Origin: Phytohabitans sp037414955
GTDB taxonomy: Bacteria > Actinomycetota > Actinomycetes > Mycobacteriales > Micromonosporaceae
Reading direction: 5' to 3'
Length of the DNA stretch: 64,000 nt
Assembly: GCA_037414955.1 (NCBI GenBank)
Contig: JBBEWH010000193.1
Coordinates: 19,463-83,462, forward strand
Within the stretch, counting starts at the first letter, position 1; each line of letters starts with the position of its first letter. A model generated the notes under the pieces. That model ran no database searches and was not told where the DNA came from. It saw only the letters and a program-made list of their open reading frames with translations. The translations under genes were made by a program, and so were the position numbers. Of this stretch, positions 58,661-64,000 are shown piece by piece.

Positions 58661-58666
58661 TAGGTT
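58661..58666 (+). promoter_or_regulatory. -10 element TAGGTT, leaderless start
   Basis: TAGGTT ends 6 nt before the GTG at 58673. No Shine-Dalgarno sequence. Confidence 0.6.
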
Positions 58667-58672
58667 TCCTGC

Positions 58673-60106
58673 GTGGTGATGCGTGATTGGAAACTGACCG
58701 TGGGCGGCGTCGTGCTGATCTCCGCCTTCCTGGCGTGGACCGCCCACTCCGGCGGCGCCTGGAAGGCGTCCAGGGTCGCGAACTCCGTGGCGGACTGTGC
58801 CTTCACCCGGCCGGTCACCGACCCGGTTACCGGCATCACGTACACGGTGCCGGTCAACAATCCCACCGAGTGCCCCGGCGACCGGGGTACCCCCGATCCG
58901 TTCATCCCGGTCGCCCGCGACGGCGGCCGGTGGGCCTTCCCCCGGCCGTCCACCGTGGAGCCGGGCTTCGCCGCGCTGCCGCGACGGCTGGCGTCGTGCG
59001 CGCCGATCATCATGTACTCGGTGCGCGGCACCCGGGAGAACTTCAACACCGACCGCGCCGTCGAGGGGCAGCCGCGGTTCTGGAGCCGGCACGGCCTCGC
59101 GTCCGACCGGGGGCTGGGCATGACGGGCTTCGCGCTGCTGGAGCGGCTGCGCGCGGTGGAGCCGGCCGGCGCCGTCGACGGGTACTCCGCCTACTACCCG
59201 GTGGCACCGACCTCGTTCGGGATCAACCTGGTCAACGCCGGCACGGTGGCCCAGGTGTACCGGGCCAGCGTCGCCGCAGGCGTAGCGGAGACGGTACGGG
59301 AGCTGAACCAGATCCACGCCGACTGCCCCGGCTCGCGGGTCCTGCTGACCGGGTTCTCGCAAGGGGCGGACGTGATCCGGCGGGCGCTCGCCTCGCCCGG
59401 CCTGTCGCCCTCGATCAGCGGCCCCCGGCTGCTGGTCATCCTCTTCGGCGACCCCAACTTCGACCCCCGCGAGGCGAACGTGCCCGGCGCGCCGAGCCAC
59501 GACCCGGCCCGGGCCGGCGTGCTCCTCAACGGCTCGTTCGATCCGGGCCGGACCGGTCTGGGCGACCTCCTCGAACCGGTGATCCCCGTCCCGCCGCCGC
59601 TGCCGGCCCGCTTCACCGTCGCGTCGTGGTGCCACGCCAAGGACGTCGTCTGCCAGGGCGAGGGCGACAGCGGGCCGCACTCCTCGTACAGCCGGCAGGA
59701 CATGGACGCGGCCGCCTACCTGGCGGCGTACCACTTCGCCACCACCGGGGGCCCGGCGCCCACCGCGGCCGTACCGGTCGCGTTCCCGGTCGACGCGCGT
59801 TGCCTGGGCGACCCGGCCGGGACCACCGAGGTGCGGATCCGGCTGGCCAGCGCGGGCGCTGGCGCGGTCGACGTGGCCGGCTCGGTCGGCGTCGCCGCCG
59901 GTGGCGCGGTCACCCCGGTCGGCGACGCCTTCGCGTCGCCCACCGGTGTGACCTGGACCCAGCGGCTGCCGGTCGGGCACGGCCCGCGCCGCTTCCTGTT
60001 CCAGGTCACCCAGGCGGGGGTACCCAACCGGTCGGCGACCGGTCCGGACGGCCGGCACCCCGACGTCCTGCTCTACACCGCCTTCCACGACCACCAGTGC
60101 CCATGA
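58673..60106 (+). CDS. Cutinase-family exported hydrolase
   Basis: 477 residues. An N-terminal membrane anchor or signal (VGGVVLISAFLAWTA) is followed by an extracytoplasmic alpha/beta hydrolase of the cutinase family: catalytic Ser in VLLTGFSQGADVIRRAL, with the Asp in AKDVVCQGEGDSG and the His in SGPHSSYSRQDM. About 120 C-terminal residues form a beta-rich extra domain (ARCLGDPAGTTEVRIRLASA). Possible substrates are esters of lipids or plant cutin. The leaderless -10 box supports GTG 58673. The TGA lies in the next family A element. Confidence 0.93.
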   Translation: MVMRDWKLTVGGVVLISAFLAWTAHSGGAWKASRVANSVADCAFTRPVTDPVTGITYTVPVNNPTECPGDRGTPDPFIPVARDGGRWAFPRPSTVEPGFAALPRRLASCAPIIMYSVRGTRENFNTDRAVEGQPRFWSRHGLASDRGLGMTGFALLERLRAVEPAGAVDGYSAYYPVAPTSFGINLVNAGTVAQVYRASVAAGVAETVRELNQIHADCPGSRVLLTGFSQGADVIRRALASPGLSPSISGPRLLVILFGDPNFDPREANVPGAPSHDPARAGVLLNGSFDPGRTGLGDLLEPVIPVPPPLPARFTVASWCHAKDVVCQGEGDSGPHSSYSRQDMDAAAYLAAYHFATTGGPAPTAAVPVAFPVDARCLGDPAGTTEVRIRLASAGAGAVDVAGSVGVAAGGAVTPVGDAFASPTGVTWTQRLPVGHGPRRFLFQVTQAGVPNRSATGPDGRHPDVLLYTAFHDHQCP

Positions 60107-60156
60107 TCAAGGCGTCCCTCACGTAGTCCTAACGACTACCGGGACGCCTTGATCAT
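60103..60156. repeat. Family A palindrome, copy 19
   Basis: ATGATCAAGGCGTCCCTCACG...ACCGGGACGCCTTGATCAT. The upstream TGA is bases 2-4 of the element; 10 nt later comes the -10 box of the next gene. Confidence 0.92.
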
Positions 60157-60166
60157 GGTGGGGACG

Positions 60167-60172
60167 TAGGGT
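60167..60172 (+). promoter_or_regulatory. -10 element TAGGGT, leaderless start
   Basis: TAGGGT ends 7 nt before the GTG at 60180. It favours that start over the GTG at 60171, which overlaps the box itself. Confidence 0.65.
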
Positions 60173-60179
60173 GGCCACC

Positions 60180-60875
60180 GTGGCGACTGTCCTGCTCTTG
60201 CGACACGGCCGTACCACCGCCAACGCCGACGGCGGGCTCGCCGGGCACCGCCCGGTGGAGCTCGACGACACCGGCCGCCGCCAGGCGACCGCAGTGGGGG
60301 AACGGCTCGCGGCGATACCCCTGGCGGCGGTCGTCACCAGCCCGCTGATCCGGTGCCGGCAGACCGTCGAGCTGGCCCTGCCCGGCGTCGACCCGCACGT
60401 CGACGAGGGGCTGATCGAGTGCGGGTACGGGGCGTGGGAGGGCCAGCCGCTCAAGAAGCTCGCCAAGGATCCACTGTGGCCGGTGGTGCAGCAGCACCCG
60501 AGCGCGGTCGTCTTCCCGGAGGGGGAGGCGATGGCGGTGATGGCGGCGCGGGCGGTGGCGGCGGTGCGCGCCTGGGACGCCCGGGTCACCGCCGAGCACG
60601 GCCCGCGCGCGATCTGGCTGGCGTGCAGCCACGGCGATGTGATCAAGGCCATCGTGGCGGACGCGCTCGGCGTACACCTGGATCTTTTCCAGCGGATCGT
60701 GGCCGACCCGGCGTCGCTGACCGCGATCAGCTACACGCCGACGCGGCCGTTCCTGCTCCGCCTGAACGACACGGGTGGCGACCTCGCCGCGTTGGTGCCG
60801 CCGAAGCGGCGCCGGCCGCGCCGCACCCGGTCCGCGGACTCTGACGCCGCCGTCGGCGGCGGCGCCGGGCCCTGA
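60180..60875 (+). CDS. Histidine phosphatase family protein (MSMEG_4193-type)
   Basis: 231 residues. The phospho-accepting His is in VLLLRHGRTTANADG, the second Arg in VVTSPLIRCRQT, the acid in IECGYGAWEGQPL, and the second His in LACSHGDVIKAIVAD. This is the phosphoglycerate-mutase-like fold of the MSMEG_4193 group, encoded beside mshC in actinomycetes; the substrate is unknown. The Arg-rich tail (KRRRPRRTRS) is probably disordered. The start is set by the leaderless box. Confidence 0.94.
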   Translation: MATVLLLRHGRTTANADGGLAGHRPVELDDTGRRQATAVGERLAAIPLAAVVTSPLIRCRQTVELALPGVDPHVDEGLIECGYGAWEGQPLKKLAKDPLWPVVQQHPSAVVFPEGEAMAVMAARAVAAVRAWDARVTAEHGPRAIWLACSHGDVIKAIVADALGVHLDLFQRIVADPASLTAISYTPTRPFLLRLNDTGGDLAALVPPKRRRPRRTRSADSDAAVGGGAGP

Positions 60876-60880
60876 TGGTG

Positions 60881-60930
60881 AGGAAGGGACCCTTCCTACG
60901 CAAGAAGCGTTAACAAGGGGCCCTTCCTTG
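60881..60930. repeat. Family D inverted repeat, copy 2
   Basis: AGGAAGGGACCCTTCCT followed 14 nt later by AACAAGGGGCCCTTCCTTG. Less perfect than the copy at 12710. Lies 5 nt after a stop. Confidence 0.8.
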
Positions 60931-60968
60931 CTGAGGGGGAGCGGTGCGCGCTTGGCGGGCTGGGCAGA

Positions 60969-60974
60969 TAGGGT
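60969..60974 (+). promoter_or_regulatory. -10 element TAGGGT, leaderless start
   Basis: TAGGGT ends 7 nt before the ATG at 60982. Identical box and spacing to the preceding gene. Confidence 0.65.
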
Positions 60975-60981
60975 TTGAGGT

Positions 60982-61575
60982 ATGGCCCACCAGGTTCACG
61001 CCTTCGAGCCGCCGGAGCGGTTCGTCGCTGGCACCGTGGGTCCGCCGGGGGAGCGGACGTTCTTTCTTCAGGCGCGCGGCGGCGGCCGGCTGGTCAGCGT
61101 CGCGCTGGAGAAGGTTCAGATGACGTTGCTGGCCGAGAAGCTCGAGGAGCTGCTCGCCGAGGCGCACCGGCGGTTCGGCGCCGAGCTGCCGGAGGTGCCC
61201 GCGCCCACCGTCCTGTCCGACAACGAGCCCCTGGAGACCCCGGTCGACGAGGAGTTCCGGGTCGGCACGCTGGGTCTCGCCTACGACGTCGACACGGCCA
61301 CGGTCGTCATCGAGGCGATCGCGGCGGGCGAGACCGAGGTCGAGCTGGAGCTGGGCGACCCGGACGGCGACGACGAGCCCGAGGACGACGACGACGAGGA
61401 TCCCGACGACGATCTCGACCGGTTGCGGGTGCGGTTGACGCCGGCCGCGACCCGCGCGTTCATCGACCGGGCCCGGCGGGTGCTGGCCGCCGGTCGCCCA
61501 CCGTGCCCGCTGTGCGGCCAGCCGTTGGACCCGCGAGGCCATCTGTGCCCGCGCCACAACGGCTACCATCGGTGA
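60982..61575 (+). CDS. DUF3090 family protein
   Basis: 197 residues. The family N-terminus HQVHAFEPPERFVAGTVGPP, FFLQARGGGRLVSVALEKVQ and the C-terminal zinc-ribbon-like CPLCGQPLDPRGHLCPRHNG are clear. An acidic stretch of Asp/Glu lies in the middle (DPDGDDEPEDDDDED). Function unknown; nearly always encoded between the MSMEG_4193-type gene and the SCO1664 gene near mshC. Leaderless start with its own -10 box. Confidence 0.95.
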   Translation: MAHQVHAFEPPERFVAGTVGPPGERTFFLQARGGGRLVSVALEKVQMTLLAEKLEELLAEAHRRFGAELPEVPAPTVLSDNEPLETPVDEEFRVGTLGLAYDVDTATVVIEAIAAGETEVELELGDPDGDDEPEDDDDEDPDDDLDRLRVRLTPAATRAFIDRARRVLAAGRPPCPLCGQPLDPRGHLCPRHNGYHR

Positions 61576-61633
61576 CCTCGCGCGGGGGCCGGCCCGCACC
61601 TCACGCCGGCGCCGCGCGGAGGGAGGCGGCGGC

Positions 61634-62449
61634 GTGACGATCGACATCCAGCCCGAGCTTGACGAGAGCGACGCGATCCGGCTCCTCGAACACGGCGCGT
61701 TCGAGATCGAGGGGCGGCTCGTCGACGCGTCCAACACCACCCTGCGCGCGTTCCTGACGCTCGACGGGGTCACCGCGCGGTGCGTCTACAAGCCGGTGGG
61801 CGGGGAGCGGCCGCTGTGGGACTTTCCGGACGGCACGCTCGCCGGGCGGGAGGTCTCCGCGTACCAGGTGTCGCGCGCGACCGGGTGGGGCCTGGTGCCG
61901 CCGACGGTGCTGCGCGACGGGCCGCTCGGCGTCGGCGCCTGCCAGCTCTGGATCGACGAGCCGGCCGACGGCGACGCGCTCGTCGGCTTCGTGCCGGCGT
62001 TCGAGCTGCCGGCGGGCTGGTTCCGGATCGCCGCGGCCCGCGACGACGACGGCACGGCGTACGCGCTGGCGCACGCCGACGACCCGCGGCTGGCCCGGCT
62101 GGCGGTGTTCGACGCGGTGGTCAACAACGCCGACCGCAAGGGCGGCCACGTGCTGGTCGGCGGTGGCGGCCGGGTCTACGGGGTGGACCACGGCGTCTGC
62201 TTCAACGTCGACGACAAGCTGCGCACCGTGCTGTGGGGCTGGACCGGCAAGCGGCTGCCGGAGGAGGCGATCGGCGTCCTCGGTGAGCTGCGCGCCGCCC
62301 TGGCGGGTCCGCTCGGCGAGCTGCTGGCGGCGCACCTGACGGCCGGGGAGGTGGCGCGCACCGCGGCGCGGGTGGCGCACCTGCTGGCCGCGCGCCGCTT
62401 CCCGGACCCGCCGGAAGACTGGCCCGCCGTCCCCTGGCCCCCCATCTAA
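61634..62449 (+). CDS. SCO1664 family protein
   Basis: 271 residues. A protein-kinase/PI3K-like family of unknown activity: EIEGRLVDASNTTLRAFL, CVYKPVGGERPLWDFPDGTL with a Lys like that of phosphoinositide kinases, VFDAVVNNADRKGGHVLV (catalytic-loop-like N-N-A-D-R) and VYGVDHGVCFNVDD (DxG-like). The residues needed for phosphotransfer appear kept. A possible protein or small-molecule kinase linked to mycothiol metabolism, inferred from conserved position. GGGAGG precedes the GTG at 61634. Confidence 0.93.
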   Translation: MTIDIQPELDESDAIRLLEHGAFEIEGRLVDASNTTLRAFLTLDGVTARCVYKPVGGERPLWDFPDGTLAGREVSAYQVSRATGWGLVPPTVLRDGPLGVGACQLWIDEPADGDALVGFVPAFELPAGWFRIAAARDDDGTAYALAHADDPRLARLAVFDAVVNNADRKGGHVLVGGGGRVYGVDHGVCFNVDDKLRTVLWGWTGKRLPEEAIGVLGELRAALAGPLGELLAAHLTAGEVARTAARVAHLLAARRFPDPPEDWPAVPWPPI

Positions 62450-62455
62450 CCGACC

Positions 62456-62509
62456 ATGATCACGGCGTCCTTCACGTCGTTAGAACTACTTGAAGGACGC
62501 CTTGATCAT
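62456..62509. repeat. Family A palindrome, copy 20
   Basis: ATGATCACGGCGTCCTTCACG...CTTGAAGGACGCCTTGATCAT, 6 nt after a stop. Confidence 0.92.
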
Positions 62510-62529
62510 GGGCATCGGGCGGGGCTGGA

Positions 62530-62535
62530 TAAGGT
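62530..62535 (+). promoter_or_regulatory. -10 element TAAGGT, leaderless mshC start
   Basis: TAAGGT ends 6 nt before the ATG at 62542. No Shine-Dalgarno sequence. Confidence 0.65.
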
Positions 62536-62541
62536 GGCGGT

Positions 62542-63771
62542 ATGGAATCGTGGATCGGGCATGAGGTGCCGCGGCTGCCGGGTAGCGCGCAGCCGCTCGC
62601 GTTGTTCGACTCGGCGCGCCGCGCCGTCCAGCCGACCCTCAGCACCGGTCCGGCGACCATGTACGTGTGCGGCATCACACCGTACGACGCGACACACCTC
62701 GGCCACGCCGCCACGATGATCACGTTCGATCTGGTCAACCGGGCCTGGCGGGACGCGGGCCGGCCGGTGACCTACGTGCAGAACGTGACGGACATCGACG
62801 ACCCGCTGCTGGAGCGCGCCTCCCGCGACGGCGAGGACTGGATCGTGCTCGGCATGCGCGAGACCGCGCTGTTCCGGGAGGACATGGAGGCCCTGCGGAT
62901 CATCCCGCCGGAGCACTACGTGGGCGCGGTCGAGTCGATCCCGGCCATCGTGGCGAAGGTGACGACGCTGCTCGACCGCGGCGCGGCCTACCGGATCGAC
63001 GATGACGTCTACTTCGACATCGCGGCGGCGCCCCGGTTCGGGTACGAGTCCAACCTCACCCGCGACCAGATGCTCGCCTTCTCCGCCGAGCGCGGCGGCG
63101 ACCCGGAGCGGGCCGGCAAGCGCGACCCGCTCGACCCGCTGCTGTGGCGCGGCGCCCGCGACGGCGAGCCGGCGTGGGAGGGCGGCCCGCTCGGGCCGGG
63201 CCGGCCCGGCTGGCACATCGAGTGCGCGTCCATCGCGCTCGACCTGCTCGGCGCCACGATCGACGTGCAGGGCGGCGGCAACGACCTGCTGTTCCCGCAC
63301 CACGAGTGCTCGGCCGCGCACGCCGAGACGCTGACCGGGGAGCGGCCGTTCGCGACGCACTACGTGCACGCCGGCATGATCGGCCTGGACGGCGAGAAGA
63401 TGTCCAAGTCCAAGGGCAACCTGGTGTTCGTGTCCCGGCTGCGGGCCGACCACGTCGACTCGATGGCGTTGCGGCTCGCGCTGGTGGCCGACCACTACCG
63501 CGCCGACCGGCAGTGGACCGACGACGCGCTGAAGACCGCGGAACAGCGGCTGGCCCGGTGGCGCGAGGCCGCCGCGGCCGGCCGCGGCCCGTCGGCCGCC
63601 GACCTTCTCGCGGGGGTACGCGGCCGCCTGGCCGACGACCTGGACACCCCGGGCGCGCTGGCCGTGGTCGACGCCTGGGTGGACGCGACCCTGTCCGGCT
63701 CCGGCGACGACGAGACCGCCCCGGCGCTGATGGCCTCCACAGTAGACGCCCTCCTGGGCGTCCACCTGTAG
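62542..63771 (+). CDS. mshC: Cysteine--1-D-myo-inosityl 2-amino-2-deoxy-alpha-D-glucopyranoside ligase MshC
   Basis: 409-residue ATP-dependent ligase that joins cysteine to GlcN-inositol, the third step of mycothiol synthesis in the cytoplasm. It is a paralogue of cysteinyl-tRNA synthetase: zinc ligands in MYVCGITPYDATHLGHA (Cys, plus the HIGH-like HLGH), WHIECASIALDLLG and HHECSAAHAE, and the KMSKS loop GEKMSKSKGNLVF. It lacks the anticodon-binding domain, and the N-terminus SWIGHEVPRLPGSAQPLALF is typical of MshC rather than CysS. The leaderless box fixes the start. It shows that the organism uses mycothiol. Confidence 0.97.
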   Translation: MESWIGHEVPRLPGSAQPLALFDSARRAVQPTLSTGPATMYVCGITPYDATHLGHAATMITFDLVNRAWRDAGRPVTYVQNVTDIDDPLLERASRDGEDWIVLGMRETALFREDMEALRIIPPEHYVGAVESIPAIVAKVTTLLDRGAAYRIDDDVYFDIAAAPRFGYESNLTRDQMLAFSAERGGDPERAGKRDPLDPLLWRGARDGEPAWEGGPLGPGRPGWHIECASIALDLLGATIDVQGGGNDLLFPHHECSAAHAETLTGERPFATHYVHAGMIGLDGEKMSKSKGNLVFVSRLRADHVDSMALRLALVADHYRADRQWTDDALKTAEQRLARWREAAAAGRGPSAADLLAGVRGRLADDLDTPGALAVVDAWVDATLSGSGDDETAPALMASTVDALLGVHL

Positions 63772-63825
63772 CCCCCGCCCTCCCGGGAGCCGCCCTCTGT
63801 AGACGTGGATCAAGGAGACCCCCGC

Positions 63826-63897
63826 CGATCAAGGCCTCAGGCACACGGTTGGATCTCCGATCCAGGTGCCCCAGCCCTGAGACGAAACTCGGCTCAG
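63826..63897. repeat. Family B inverted repeat, copy 6, degenerate
   Basis: CGATCAAGGCCTCAGGCACA ... GGTGCCCCAGCCCTGAGACG, then AAACTCGG. The right end matches the altered left end of copy 4 (CGAG..TCGTCTCAGGG). A GGATCAAGGAGACC motif precedes it. Confidence 0.8.
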
Positions 63898-63913
63898 CCA
63901 CGTGTGCGGCAGC

Positions 63914-63992
63914 GTCCCGGCGAAGCCGGGACTCTTGGGGTTGTGTGGGCGTGCTGGGTCGGCTTGCCGGCCGGGCTCGGTTGCCGGCAAGC
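63914..63992. other. Short hairpins at window end
   Basis: GTCCCGGCGAAGCCGGGAC (63914-63932) followed by TCTTGGGG, terminator-like, and CTTGCCGGC ... GCCGGCAAG (63963-63991). No gene is visible after mshC up to the window edge. Confidence 0.6.
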
Positions 63993-64000
63993 TATGAGGT

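Overview
This window is high-GC chromosomal DNA of an actinomycete. It carries a mycothiol ligase gene (mshC) inside its conserved neighbourhood, an F420-type LLM oxidoreductase, GTG starts, GTGA/ATGA gene overlaps and many leaderless-type starts (TANNNT 6-8 nt before the start codon). A family such as Micromonosporaceae is my inference. I see no rRNA, tRNA, CRISPR array, transposase or phage gene.

Layout. 1-3.6 kb: ABC-2 exporter (permease cut by the window edge) divergent from a DesK/LuxR-type two-component system. 3.8-13.5 kb: single genes (secreted Cip1-like protein, unknown membrane protein, P-loop kinase, cupin, two AlkZ-like winged-helix proteins back to back, DUF305, LVIVD protein, AA10 polysaccharide monooxygenase with CBM2, methyltransferase). 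13.8-22 kb: SigE-type sigma factor with a membrane partner, a cysteine dioxygenase-like/rhodanese/winged-helix operon, AMIN-like protein, AEC transporter, a DCC-HTTM cluster and a second receiver-less winged-helix regulator. 22-28 kb: degenerate kinase, a membrane domain fused in frame to an MFS transporter, DUF72, and a DHA2-type exporter preceded by palindromic operators. 28-36 kb: peroxiredoxin-like/2OG-oxygenase fusion, amidohydrolase, vanadium haloperoxidase, second DUF72, and a second two-component system whose kinase-regulator junction has been expanded by 38-bp tandem repeats. 36.5-43.3 kb: sugar region (cupin plus Gfo/Idh/MocA operon, GH10-GH43 xylan operon, divergent LacI regulator, SMP-30 lactonase). 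43.7-44.4 kb: PIN/RHH toxin-antitoxin pair. 44.4-48.9 kb: four-gene operon with a three-module EccC/FtsK-like ATPase, a helical-hairpin small protein and a separate membrane protein; this is the best candidate for a little-described machine. 50-55 kb: NYN nuclease-like protein, LysR regulator, hemerythrin, SGNH hydrolase, M20 peptidase, DUF5703. 55.5-63.8 kb: mshC neighbourhood (aldo/keto reductase, LLM oxidoreductase, UppP, cutinase-like protein, histidine-phosphatase family, DUF3090, SCO1664 family, MshC).

The most striking non-coding feature is a set of dispersed inverted repeats. Family A (about 54 bp, arms ATGATCA[A/G]GGCGTCC...) occurs about 20 times, nearly always within a few bases of a stop codon and often supplying the TGA itself. 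Families B to I are other hairpins, several ending in the same TTGATC motif. They cluster in gene-free islands at 25.6-26.5, 36.1-36.6 and 49-50 kb. They look like bidirectional terminators or non-autonomous elements that settle at gene 3' ends.
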